The notes below the pieces were generated by a model. That model worked only from the letters and a program-made list of their open reading frames with translations, was not told the DNA's origin and searched no databases. Positions 7,500-15,202 of a stretch of 33,248 nucleotides of DNA are shown piece after piece. This DNA comes from Chryseobacterium sp. S0630 (lineage in GTDB: Bacteria > Bacteroidota > Bacteroidia > Flavobacteriales > Weeksellaceae), in the NCBI RefSeq assembly GCF_024158915.1, contig NZ_JAMZGF010000058.1, positions 1-33,248 of the forward strand, given 5' to 3'. Numbering within the stretch: position 1 is the stretch's first letter; each line of letters begins with the position of its first letter. Position numbers and translations under genes: made by a program.

Positions 7500-8120
7500 A
7501 TGAAGTACATGTTTCTATTGTTTTTTTCCACTTCTGTTCTGATCACAGCTCAGAAACCTTGTGGATATAAGGACGGGCTACAGGAAGGATCCTGCAAAGA
7601 ATTCTATGACAATGGTCAGGTAAAAAATATGGTAGAATGGAAGAAAGGGAAACTGGATGGTGATGCTGTTTTTTATCACGATAACGGAAAAGTACAGTCA
7701 AAAGGAGAATATAAAAAAGGATACAAAGTAAAAGAATGGTCCTATTTCGATAAGACCGGAGTGCTGACTTCCAAAGAAGCTTTCAGAAACGGAGAAAAGA
7801 ACATTTATGACAACAGTCTTACTGCAACGTTCTATTCTCCTGCCGGTAAAATAGTTGAAATTTCTAATTATAAATTCAATAAATTACAGGGAGAAAGCAA
7901 AACCTTCCATGAAGACGGAAAGTCTATAAAAGACATTGGGCAATACGACAATGGGCTTGCCACCGGAAAATGGAAAGTGTTTTATCCATCAGGAAAATTG
8001 CAGCGTGAAACGGAGCTTGCCAACGATAAAAGAAACGGCAACAGAGTTCATTACCGTGAAGACGGAAGCATAGAAAAAACAGAGGTCTATCAAGACGGAA
8101 AATTAATCTCAACAAAATAA
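7500..8120 (+). CDS. Secreted MORN-variant repeat protein (YwqK-like)
   Basis: 206 residues with a signal peptide (MKYMFLLFFSTSVLITAQ). The rest consists of repeats of the YDNGQVKNMVEWKKGKLDG type: clear units are FYDNGQVK, FYHDNGKVQSKGEYKKG, FHEDGKSIKDIGQYDNG, FYPSGKLQRETELANDKRNG and YREDGSIEKTEVYQDGK. These are MORN-variant repeats (PF07661), often auto-annotated as YwqK-family antitoxins, although a secreted protein with no toxin next to it is unlikely to be an antitoxin. Probably a surface or periplasmic protein. It is followed 5 nt later by the methyltransferase gene, so the two are likely co-transcribed. Confidence 0.82.
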   Translation: MKYMFLLFFSTSVLITAQKPCGYKDGLQEGSCKEFYDNGQVKNMVEWKKGKLDGDAVFYHDNGKVQSKGEYKKGYKVKEWSYFDKTGVLTSKEAFRNGEKNIYDNSLTATFYSPAGKIVEISNYKFNKLQGESKTFHEDGKSIKDIGQYDNGLATGKWKVFYPSGKLQRETELANDKRNGNRVHYREDGSIEKTEVYQDGKLISTK

Positions 8121-8125
8121 TACAA

Positions 8126-8656
8126 TTGGTACAGAAACTAAAACTGGAAGAACTAAACAGAATAGATGTAGAAACATTTAAGAAGGTTGAAAAAATTCCG
8201 TTGGTCATCATTTTAGATAATATCAGAAGTATGCACAACGTAGGTGCAGCTTTCAGAACGGCAGATGCCTTCTTAATTGAAAAAATAATCCTTTGTGGAA
8301 TTACACCGCAACCACCTCACCGTGAGATCCATAAAGCGGCATTGGGGGCAACGGAAAGTGTAGACTGGTCTCATGAAGCAGAAACTAATAGTGCTATTGC
8401 TGATTTGAAAAGCAAAGGATACGAAATCATCGGGATTGAGCAGACTACAGGAAGTCAGCTTATTACTGATTTCACCATTGACAGATCGAAAAAATATGCT
8501 TTAATTTTAGGAAACGAAGTGGAAGGAATCAGCGATGAAGTACTTCCGAATATTGATGTGTTTTTAGAAATTCCACAGCTTGGAACCAAGCATTCTCTTA
8601 ATGTAAGTGTGTGCGCCGGAATTGTGATGTGGGAATTTGCAAAAGCATTAAAATAA
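8126..8656 (+). CDS. SpoU/TrmH-family RNA 2'-O-methyltransferase
   Basis: 176 residues. SPOUT enzymes methylate ribose 2'-OH in tRNA or rRNA using SAM. The three family motifs are visible: motif 1 VIILDNIRSMHNVGAAFRTAD, motif 2 YALILGNEVEGISDEVL and motif 3 IPQLGTKHSLNVSVCAGIVMWE, with the trefoil-knot Asn/Glu/Ser residues conserved. The start is unusual: no ATG precedes motif 1, and the frame opens with TTG at 8126, giving MVQKLKLEELNRID, a normal N-terminus for these proteins, so TTG is taken as the start. Only 5 nt separate it from the previous stop, suggesting coupling. Exact RNA target unknown. Confidence 0.9.
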   Translation: MVQKLKLEELNRIDVETFKKVEKIPLVIILDNIRSMHNVGAAFRTADAFLIEKIILCGITPQPPHREIHKAALGATESVDWSHEAETNSAIADLKSKGYEIIGIEQTTGSQLITDFTIDRSKKYALILGNEVEGISDEVLPNIDVFLEIPQLGTKHSLNVSVCAGIVMWEFAKALK

Positions 8657-8658
8657 AA

Positions 8659-8692
8659 AAACTGCATATGTCCTTAGTAGACAGTGCAGTTT
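8659..8692. other. Perfect inverted repeat after the methyltransferase gene
   Basis: AAACTGCA (8659-8666) and TGCAGTTT (8685-8692) enclose an 18-nt loop. The T-tail is on the minus strand only, so it is a weak terminator for the plus-strand gene; it may act as a 3'-end stabiliser. The remaining gap to 8843 is AT-rich and shows no gene. Confidence 0.4.
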
Positions 8693-8843
8693 GAAATAAA
8701 TCTAATAAAAAGTAAAAATGAAAGGCGACAAAGGTACTTTATTTTTTTTTACAAACAAATTTTGACGGCATTTTTTTTGTTTCATCTTAAAAAAAGTCGG
8801 CTTTTCAGAAAAAGTTTCGTTTAATTTTTTATAAATTAGCACA

Positions 8844-9497
8844 ATGTTTATCAAGGACTATATCTCAAAAGACTTTCCATGTTTTAGCCTGTCTGACTCC
8901 ATAGAGTCGGCCAGAAACCTGTTGGAAGACTTCGGATATTCCCATATTTTCATCAAAAAATCTCATCACTTCTTCGGAGCCATTGCCATGGATTTTCTGT
9001 ATGAAGAAGATGGGGGAACACTGAAGGACCTGGAACACCAGATTGAACGGTTTGCAATTCTGGAGGACAACAATGTGATGGACAGCATCCGTCTGTTTTA
9101 TACTTTCAGCTCCAATGTGATTCCGGTGATTAATAAAAATGAAAAATATCTGGGCTATATTACCTGTGAAGATGTTTTTCAGGACCTTTCCCGTTATCCT
9201 TTATTTTCAGAAACAGGAGCTATTCTTACCGTAGAAACTCCGGCCAGAAAATATTCAATGACGGAAATTACCAATATTGTAGAAAGCAACAATTCGAAGT
9301 TTTACGGAGGATTTATAAGCTTTATGTCTGAAGAGGTGGTCCAAGTCACAATAAAGATCAGTAATGAAAACCTGGCCTCGATAGATGCTACATTTGACCG
9401 GTACGACTACAGAATTGTTGAAAAATACTATTCTGATGAGAAATCCGATCTGTTTAAAGACCGTTATGGTTTTTTACAAAAATTCATAGAAATATAA
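8844..9497 (+). CDS. CBS domain protein (possible C-terminal ACT-like domain)
   Basis: 217 residues. Two tandem CBS motifs occupy about residues 1-120: MFIKDYISKDFPCFSLSDSIESARNLLEDFGYSHIFI split over the first, and ILEDNNVMDSIRLFYTFSSNVIPVINKNEKYLGYITCEDVF for the second. CBS pairs bind adenine nucleotides as energy or redox sensors. The remaining 90 residues (GAILTVETPARKYSMTEITNIVESNNSKFYGGF...) look like an ACT-type alpha/beta domain. The stop is 1 nt before the nadK ATG, so the two are one operon; a nucleotide-sensing protein beside NAD kinase is suggestive, but a functional link is inference. Confidence 0.82.
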   Translation: MFIKDYISKDFPCFSLSDSIESARNLLEDFGYSHIFIKKSHHFFGAIAMDFLYEEDGGTLKDLEHQIERFAILEDNNVMDSIRLFYTFSSNVIPVINKNEKYLGYITCEDVFQDLSRYPLFSETGAILTVETPARKYSMTEITNIVESNNSKFYGGFISFMSEEVVQVTIKISNENLASIDATFDRYDYRIVEKYYSDEKSDLFKDRYGFLQKFIEI

Positions 9498-9498
9498 C

Positions 9499-10365
9499 AT
9501 GAAGGCAGCCATATATTCTCAGAAAAAAGATCTTGATACTTTTTTATATTTAAGCAAGTTTATCTCTGAACTTGAAGCAAGAGGTGTAAAATCTGTTCTG
9601 TATGATGAAATGGCTGAAGCACTTCAGTTTTCAAAAATATTCGAAACTTTCAACTCCAAACAGGATCTTCTTGATAAACAGGTAGATTTGTTTTTCACTT
9701 TTGGTGGAGACGGAACCATTGTAAATTCTTTAACCTTTATTGAGGATCTTGAAATTCCGGTGGTAGGAGTTAATACAGGAAGACTAGGATTTTTAGCCTT
9801 TTTCACAAAAGAAGAAGCCTTTAAAGAACTGGATTCCATTTTAAAGGGAGATGTAAAAACAAGCCGCCGTTCAGTAATTGAGGTCGTTTCGCCCAAACTG
9901 GAAGGAGCTTTCCCTTATGCATTAAACGACGTTACCGTTTCCCGAAAAGAAACGACATCGATGATTACCGTGGATTCTTATATCAATGATGAGTTTCTGA
10001 ATGTATTCTGGGGTGATGGTGTCATTATTTCAACACCTACCGGTTCTACCGCTTACTCTCTGAGCTGTGGCGGACCAATCATTTCTCCCAACAATGAAAA
10101 TTTCGTCATTACTCCGATCGCTCCTCACAATCTGAATGTGAGACCTTTAGTAGTGAATGACAAAGTAGAAATAAAATTCAGGGTGGAAAGCCGTGTACCT
10201 CAATACTCTCTTTCCTTAGATTCCCGACTGATACACATAGAAACGGATAAGGAAATCATTATCAAAAAGGCAAAATTCCAGCTTCTTCTGGTACAGCCCA
10301 ACGGTTTGAGTTTTTACGAAACCATCCGTCAGAAGCTCCTTTGGGGCCGAGATAAAAGAAACTAG
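9499..10365 (+). CDS. nadK: NAD kinase
   Basis: 288 residues. It phosphorylates NAD(+) to NADP(+) with ATP in the cytoplasm, the only de novo source of NADP. The signature GGDG lies at 69-72 in FTFGGDGTIVNS, followed by VVGVNTGRLGFLAFF and the conserved ALNDVTVSR (NE/D motif). The second signature, GDGVIISTPTGSTAYSLSCGGP, and the C-terminal PIAPHNLNVRPLVV are intact. Length is normal. It is preceded 1 nt upstream by the CBS gene and probably shares its promoter. Confidence 0.97.
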   Translation: MKAAIYSQKKDLDTFLYLSKFISELEARGVKSVLYDEMAEALQFSKIFETFNSKQDLLDKQVDLFFTFGGDGTIVNSLTFIEDLEIPVVGVNTGRLGFLAFFTKEEAFKELDSILKGDVKTSRRSVIEVVSPKLEGAFPYALNDVTVSRKETTSMITVDSYINDEFLNVFWGDGVIISTPTGSTAYSLSCGGPIISPNNENFVITPIAPHNLNVRPLVVNDKVEIKFRVESRVPQYSLSLDSRLIHIETDKEIIIKKAKFQLLLVQPNGLSFYETIRQKLLWGRDKRN

Positions 10366-10435
10366 TAATTTCTTAAAAATGATTACCTTTACACGAAATT
10401 AAAACACCTAATAAATTTATAATAAAAAGTAAAAC

Positions 10436-11506
10436 ATGAGCAGAATTTTTCCGGCAGGAGTTGCCACAGGTCAGTTAGTTACTGATATCTTTCAGTATGC
10501 TAAAGAAAACAAATTTGCATTACCTGCAGTAAACGTAATTGGATCAAGCAACGTCAATGCTGTAATGGAAACTGCAGCGAAATTGAACTCTCCTGTAATT
10601 ATCCAGTTTTCTAATGGTGGAGCTGCATTCAACGCAGGAAAAGGATTAAACAATGACGGACAAAGAGCTGCTATCCTTGGATCTATCGCTGGAGCAAAAC
10701 ATATTCATACTCTTGCTGAAGCTTACGGAGCAACAGTAATTCTACACACAGACCACTGTGCAAAGAAATTACTTCCTTGGATTGACGGACTAATGGATGC
10801 TAACGAAGAATTCTTCAAGCAGACAGGAAAATCTCTTTACTCTTCTCACATGCTGGACCTTTCTGAAGAATCTTTAGAAGAAAACCTTGAGATTTCAGCT
10901 CAGTATTTCGAAAGAATGGCTAAGCTTCAGATGACTCTGGAAGTAGAAATCGGAGTAACTGGTGGTGAAGAAGATGGTGTAGACAACTCAGATGTTGACA
11001 ACTCTAAATTATATACTCAACCTGAAGATATCGCTTATACTTATGAAAAATTAAAAGCGATTTCTGATAACTTCACTATCGCTGCTGCTTTCGGTAACGT
11101 ACACGGAGTTTACAAACCAGGTAACGTAGTTCTTACACCGAAAATCCTTGACAATTCTCAGAAATATGTTCAGGAAAAATTCGGAACAGCTGCAAAACCT
11201 ATCAACTTCGTATTCCATGGAGGTTCAGGATCTACTTTAGAAGAGATCAGAGAAGCTATCGACTATGGAGTAATCAAAATGAACATCGACACTGACCTTC
11301 AGTTTGCTTACACAGAAGGTGTGAGAGACTATATGGTTAACAATATTGAATATTTAAGAGCTCAAATCGGAAACCCTGAAGGAGAAGAAAAACCTAACAA
11401 GAAATTCTATGACCCAAGAGTTTGGGTAAGAAAAGGTGAAGAAACATTCTCTACAAGATTGGTGAAAGCATTTGAAGATTTAAATAACGTAAATACTTTA
11501 AAATAA
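10436..11506 (+). CDS. fbaA: Class II fructose-bisphosphate aldolase
   Basis: 356 residues, close to the class IIA (E. coli FbaA) length. It interconverts fructose-1,6-bisphosphate with dihydroxyacetone phosphate and glyceraldehyde-3-phosphate in glycolysis and gluconeogenesis. Zn-binding and active-site segments are present: VILHTDHCAKKLLPWIDGLMD, LEVEIGVTGGEEDGVDNS, AFGNVHGVYKPGNVVL, FVFHGGSGSTLEEIREAIDYGVIKMNIDTDLQFA. Codon use is more uniform than in its neighbours (ATC, GGA and AAC are frequent), in line with strong expression. A near-consensus TACCTTTA box at 10384-10391 precedes it. A long hairpin follows, before accD. Confidence 0.97.
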   Translation: MSRIFPAGVATGQLVTDIFQYAKENKFALPAVNVIGSSNVNAVMETAAKLNSPVIIQFSNGGAAFNAGKGLNNDGQRAAILGSIAGAKHIHTLAEAYGATVILHTDHCAKKLLPWIDGLMDANEEFFKQTGKSLYSSHMLDLSEESLEENLEISAQYFERMAKLQMTLEVEIGVTGGEEDGVDNSDVDNSKLYTQPEDIAYTYEKLKAISDNFTIAAAFGNVHGVYKPGNVVLTPKILDNSQKYVQEKFGTAAKPINFVFHGGSGSTLEEIREAIDYGVIKMNIDTDLQFAYTEGVRDYMVNNIEYLRAQIGNPEGEEKPNKKFYDPRVWVRKGEETFSTRLVKAFEDLNNVNTLK

Positions 11507-11519
11507 GAACTGTACATTT

Positions 11520-11564
11520 GTATCAATGTAAAAAGTATTCATAGAAATACATTTACATTGGTAC
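11520..11564. other. Two-step hairpin between fbaA and accD
   Basis: GTATCAATGTAAA (11520-11532) pairs with TTTACATTGGTAC (11552-11564) with one G-U type mismatch, and an inner GTATT/AATAC stem caps it. There is no T-run after it, so it is not a standard terminator; it could stabilise the fbaA 3' end or control accD. Confidence 0.55.
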
Positions 11565-11595
11565 ATTTTACATTTATACATTAATACAAACAAAA

Positions 11596-12450
11596 ATGGC
11601 ATTCGACTGGTTTAAAAGAAAAGCAAAAAACATTACCACTTCTACTGATGAGAAAAAGGACGTTCCCAAAGGTCTTTGGCATCAGACTCCATCCGGAAAA
11701 GTAGTGGAACATGATGAACTAAAGAGAAATAACTATGTTTCTCCTGAAGATGGATTTCATGTGAGAATAGGAAGTGCAGAATTTTTTGACATCCTTTTTG
11801 ACGGTGGTAAATTTACCGAACTGGATGCTAATGTTGAAAGTATTGATATCTTAAACTTCAAAGATACAAAGCCTTACAAAGACCGTTTGAAAGAAGTAAA
11901 AGCTAAAACTAAGCTTACAGATTCTATCAGAAACGCTGTAGGAACTGTAAAAGGAACTGAAATGGTCGTTTCTTGTATGGACTTTGCTTTCATCGGTGGA
12001 TCTTTAGGTTCTGTAATGGGAGAAAAGATCAGAAGAGCTGTAGATTACTGTATCGCACACAAACTTCCGTATATGATTATCTGTCAGTCCGGAGGAGCAA
12101 GAATGCAGGAAGCTACTTACTCTTTGATGCAGCTGGCAAAAGTTCAGGCTAAATTAGCTCAGCTTTCTGAAGCTGGACTTTTATACATCGCTTATCTTTG
12201 TGACCCTACATTCGGTGGAATTACGGCTTCTTTTGCAATGACTGCTGATATCATTATGGCAGAACCGGGAGCACTGATCGGTTTCGCAGGACCAAGAGTA
12301 ATCCGTGAAACAATCGGTAGAGACTTACCGGAAGGATTCCAGACATCAGAATTCTTACAGGAAAAAGGATTTGTAGATTTCATCGTAAAAAGAACTGAAA
12401 TTCAGGATACTGTTGCCAAAACAGTTAATTTATTAGCTGTAAAAGCATAG
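11596..12450 (+). CDS. accD: Acetyl-CoA carboxylase carboxyltransferase subunit beta
   Basis: 284 residues. With AccA it forms the carboxyltransferase that makes malonyl-CoA for fatty acid synthesis. The crotonase-like core is clear: MDFAFIGGSLGSVMGEKIRRA, PYMIICQSGGARMQEATYSLMQLAK, CDPTFGGITASFAM and EPGALIGFAGPRVIRETIGRDLPEGFQTSEFL. The N-terminal region that is a four-Cys zinc ribbon in E. coli AccD is present by alignment (GLWHQTPSGKVVEHDEL then NNYVSPEDGFHVRIG), but all four cysteines are replaced, so no Zn site is expected. The enzyme core appears intact. A terminator follows. Confidence 0.95.
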   Translation: MAFDWFKRKAKNITTSTDEKKDVPKGLWHQTPSGKVVEHDELKRNNYVSPEDGFHVRIGSAEFFDILFDGGKFTELDANVESIDILNFKDTKPYKDRLKEVKAKTKLTDSIRNAVGTVKGTEMVVSCMDFAFIGGSLGSVMGEKIRRAVDYCIAHKLPYMIICQSGGARMQEATYSLMQLAKVQAKLAQLSEAGLLYIAYLCDPTFGGITASFAMTADIIMAEPGALIGFAGPRVIRETIGRDLPEGFQTSEFLQEKGFVDFIVKRTEIQDTVAKTVNLLAVKA

Positions 12451-12471
12451 TATCTGTAACAAAAACAATAC

Positions 12472-12501
12472 AATCTCTCTCTAATTAGGGAGAGATTTTT
12501 A
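12472..12501 (+). terminator. Intrinsic terminator after accD
   Basis: AATCTCTC (12472-12479) pairs with GAGAGATT (12490-12497) and is followed by a T-run. It ends 3 nt before the next start codon. Confidence 0.82.
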
Positions 12502-12504
12502 TTT

Positions 12505-13014
12505 ATGAGGACTTTTAAGATATTTTTCAATACCATCAGAAGCATGAGTTTTAAAAAGATTATCCGTCTTTTATCACTTGTCCTTCCCCATCCTCTTTTC
12601 GCTTTATTAAGTTTTCATGCTACGGTAAAGGCATTTACCATTGCACAGAAAAAATTCCCTGCAACAGCCTCCAATAACGGAATTGGAAATGCTTTCAGAC
12701 ATGCCCTGTGGTGCTGCTTCATTATGATGTACTGCTGCAAAATCTCTTCCCCTAAAAAAGCACTGGATTTCTGCAAGAGAATAACAGACATGCATGAAGA
12801 ACTCTTCCCCAATGAGCCTTTAGAAACTAAAATGGATCTCCATAACAACAAAATCGGAATGGATTATTTCATGGAAATTTTACCCGGAATTCACCGCCAG
12901 TTTTTTGAGAAAAGCTTCTTTGTAGACGCACTGGTCAAAAAAATGGATGATGCTAAAGTTCTGAAAAATCTGGATGATGATTTTGAAGGACATCTTGTTT
13001 ATCTGGAAGAGTAA
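12505..13014 (+). CDS. DUF6973-like conserved protein
   Basis: 169 residues. The central motif NNGIGNAFRHALWCC, a following HEELFP and MDLHNNKIGMDYF resemble the conserved NAxRHAxW...HE...DLHNN.xG set of the DUF6973-type family, which carries several invariant His/Arg/Asn residues of unknown use. The N-terminus (MRTFKIFFNTIRSMSFKKIIRLLSLVLPHPLFALLSF) is basic then hydrophobic, perhaps a membrane-associated segment. The start ATG lies in the tail of the accD terminator, so transcription must begin close by or read through. Function unknown; family assignment from memory of the motif. Confidence 0.6.
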   Translation: MRTFKIFFNTIRSMSFKKIIRLLSLVLPHPLFALLSFHATVKAFTIAQKKFPATASNNGIGNAFRHALWCCFIMMYCCKISSPKKALDFCKRITDMHEELFPNEPLETKMDLHNNKIGMDYFMEILPGIHRQFFEKSFFVDALVKKMDDAKVLKNLDDDFEGHLVYLEE

Positions 13015-13024
13015 ATTATTTTTA

Positions 13025-13204
13025 TTTTAAACGCTAAAGATCGCAAGGAAAATTTAAAAACTTTATGCATATTCTCGTCCGCAAGGGCATTTCATTCAAC
13101 AATGTTCCATAATTGAAGTTCTCTTTGCTTAGTGCTAACGCCTTTGCGAACGAGAAAAATCATTTTTCCCATTATTTAGGAACTTTGCGAACACTGCGTT
13201 AAAA
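13025..13204. repeat. Nested imperfect palindromic intergenic repeat (AACGC...GCAAAG type)
   Basis: Outer arms 13025-13050 (TTTTAAACGC...TCGCAAGGAA) and 13178-13204 (AGGAACTTTGCGA...GCGTTAAAA) are inverted copies. Inner arms 13074-13088 (CTCGTCCGCAAGGGC) and 13140-13154 (GCCTTTGCGAACGAG) form a second inverted pair. It occupies most of the 306-nt gap 13015-13320, which has no gene. Confidence 0.7.
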
Positions 13205-13267
13205 TAATATAAAACTGCCAAACCATCATTAGCTCTCTTTCATACCGGAATAACAAAAGACTTTAGT

Positions 13268-13293
13268 TATTTTTGTGGTTTAAAGTATTTTTG
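13268..13293 (+). promoter_or_regulatory. Two TAnnTTTG -7 boxes before the SpmA-SpmB gene
   Basis: TATTTTTG occurs at 13268-13275 and again at 13286-13293, 27 nt before the ATG at 13321. Either could be the working box. Confidence 0.5.
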
Positions 13294-13320
13294 ATAAGTT
13301 TAAACAATTAAATCAATCAG

Positions 13321-14724
13321 ATGGTTCTCAGCAGAATTTGGTCGGCTTTCATTATCATTGCCATTGCCATTGCCAGTATAAAATACGTTTCGTCAGGTAA
13401 CTACAAAACCATTTTCAATGATATGGTAGTGGGAAAAGGAGGTGATACAGTGAAGATTGCTTCTCAGCCTATGAACAGCCTCTCTCCTGTTGTCAGAGAC
13501 AGCCTGATGAAAAAAAATGATTTTGCAGACAGCAGAATTCATTACAAAACAGATTCTTTAAAACAGAATGTTAGCGTTTACCGTGTTCAGGAAGCCGATG
13601 GAGTTATCGGAACTTCAGAAACTGCAGTGAAGATCTGTCTTGGTCTTATCGGAATTATGACCCTGTTTATGGGATTCATGAGTATTGCTGAAAAAGCAGG
13701 AGGAATTAACCTTCTAAGCCGTTTGATTCAGCCATTTTTCTCCAGATTATTCCCTGAAATTCCGAAAAATCATCCTGCATTCGGACATATGCTGATGAAC
13801 TTCAGTGCCAATCTTCTTGGATTGGATAATGCAGCCACTCCTTTTGGTTTAAAAGCAATGGAAAGTCTTCAGACTTTAAATCCTAATAAAGATACCGCAA
13901 GCAACTCACAGATCATGTTTCTGTGTCTTCACGCAGGAGGAATGACCCTGATTCCTGTTTCTATTATTGCAATCCGGGCGTCTATGGGATCTAAAACCCC
14001 CACAGACATCTTTCTGCCTTGTATGATCGCCACTTTTGCAGCTACGCTGGCGGCAATGATTATCGTTTCTTTGTATCAGAAAATCAATCTGCTTCGTCCG
14101 GTAGTAATAGCTTATGTAGGCGGAATTTCAGCAATTATTGCTTTATTAGTTCTGTACCTTGTACAGTTGAGTAAAGATGAACTGGATGACTTCAGTAAAG
14201 TACTAAGCAATGGTTTAATTCTGTTTATCTTCCTTGCAATTGTATTAGGAGCCGTTTATAAAAAGATCAACGTTTTTGATGCCTTTATTGAAGGCGCAAA
14301 AGAAGGTTTCACTACCTGTGTTAAGATTATTCCTTATCTGGTTGGAATGCTGATTGCGATTTCGTTATTAAGAACTTCCGGTGTATTTGATGTAATTATT
14401 GACGGGATGAAATGGGTAGCCAACGTTGCCAATATGGATCCAAGATTTGTAGACGGACTTCCGACTGCGTTAATCAAGCCTTTATCCGGTTCCGGAGCCA
14501 GAGGAATGATGGTGGATACAATGACCACATTCGGGGCTGATAGTTTTCAGGGAAAATTAGCCGCTGTACTTCAGGGAAGCTCAGATACGACGTTCTACGT
14601 CATTGCAGTATACTTCGGTGCCGTAGCCGTTAAGAATACAAGATATACGGTAATTGCTATGCTTCTGGCCGATTTGGTAGGCGTTATCACAGCCATTGCA
14701 TTGGCATACTTATTCTTTGCTTAA
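13321..14724 (+). CDS. Fused SpmA-SpmB nucleoside recognition (Gate) membrane protein
   Basis: 467 residues. The N-terminal half matches SpmA (MGFMSIAEKAGGINLLSRLIQPFFSRLFPEIPKNHPAFG, then NLLGLDNAATPFGLKAM). The C-terminal half matches SpmB (FIEGAKEGFTTCVKIIPYLVGMLIAISLLR, then PTALIKPLSGSGARGMM and QGSSDTTFYVIAVYFGAV). In Bacillus these are two proteins needed for spore core dehydration; the Gate/nucleoside-recognition fold suggests a transporter-like role. In non-sporulating Bacteroidetes a single fused protein is common and its substrate is unknown. About 8-10 membrane helices, with an 80-residue hydrophilic insert (30-105) after the first helix that contains repeated Asp/Ser/Lys. It has its own promoter region. 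Confidence 0.88.
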   Translation: MVLSRIWSAFIIIAIAIASIKYVSSGNYKTIFNDMVVGKGGDTVKIASQPMNSLSPVVRDSLMKKNDFADSRIHYKTDSLKQNVSVYRVQEADGVIGTSETAVKICLGLIGIMTLFMGFMSIAEKAGGINLLSRLIQPFFSRLFPEIPKNHPAFGHMLMNFSANLLGLDNAATPFGLKAMESLQTLNPNKDTASNSQIMFLCLHAGGMTLIPVSIIAIRASMGSKTPTDIFLPCMIATFAATLAAMIIVSLYQKINLLRPVVIAYVGGISAIIALLVLYLVQLSKDELDDFSKVLSNGLILFIFLAIVLGAVYKKINVFDAFIEGAKEGFTTCVKIIPYLVGMLIAISLLRTSGVFDVIIDGMKWVANVANMDPRFVDGLPTALIKPLSGSGARGMMVDTMTTFGADSFQGKLAAVLQGSSDTTFYVIAVYFGAVAVKNTRYTVIAMLLADLVGVITAIALAYLFFA

Positions 14725-14795
14725 TTAAATTAAACGTTACTGGTTGAGCAGATGCTATTAACTTTAAACATTAAACTTAAAACTTTAAATCCATT

Positions 14796-15188
14796 ATGAT
14801 CACAGATAAAGAATTTACCCTAAGACTCATCCGTCAATTAACCCAGGCATTGGAAAAACTTATTCTGGATAAACCTGAAGAAAGCTTAATGCAGAAAGAG
14901 CTGGATTTTGATACATTGATGAGAGATATCTTTAAGATGAGCTTCACAGAGGTTGCTTCTAAAACTAAGGAAGAAATGATTGCTATTGTGAATGAAAGAC
15001 AGGAAAGAGATCACAAAGATTATTATGAAATGTTGGGAAATCTTTTCTATTTCAACAGCAGACATGATCAGAACAAAGATTTTCAGGATAAAGCAAAGAC
15101 ATTCTATGAGCTTTATCTTCAGACCAGCGGTATCTTTGCCCTTCCGGTCATCAACAGAATAAATGAATTAAAAAAAGCACTTGAATAA
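14796..15188 (+). CDS. Small helical protein of unknown function
   Basis: 130 residues, cytoplasmic, almost wholly alpha-helical by composition: MITDKEFTLRLIRQLTQALEKLIL at the start, then a mixed-charge middle and a C-terminal TPR-like helix pair (DQNKDFQDKAKTFYELYLQTSG). No enzyme motif, signal peptide or membrane segment. The opening resembles small DUF6483-type proteins, but that is weak. It lies 71 nt after the SpmA-SpmB gene and may be co-transcribed. Its stop codon overlaps the loop of the terminator shared with the tonB-like gene. Confidence 0.65.
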   Translation: MITDKEFTLRLIRQLTQALEKLILDKPEESLMQKELDFDTLMRDIFKMSFTEVASKTKEEMIAIVNERQERDHKDYYEMLGNLFYFNSRHDQNKDFQDKAKTFYELYLQTSGIFALPVINRINELKKALE

Positions 15189-15197
15189 AGTGCTTTT
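15173..15197. terminator. Bidirectional terminator between the small helical protein and tonB-like genes
   Basis: AAAAGCACTT (15173-15182) pairs perfectly with AAGTGCTTTT (15188-15197) around GAATA. The stop TAA of the plus-strand gene lies at the loop/stem junction (15186-15188). Confidence 0.82.
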
Positions 15198-15202
15198 GTA
15201 TT

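Noticed and set aside
7500..8120. YwqK-type antitoxin assignment for the MORN-repeat protein
   Set aside because: It has a signal peptide and no toxin partner; the antitoxin label comes from automated naming of the repeat family.
8718..8765. ATG followed by 15 codons (MKGDKGTLFFF...) in the gap before the CBS gene
   Set aside because: Very short, no leader or conserved motif, and it runs through a T-rich stretch; no support as a gene.
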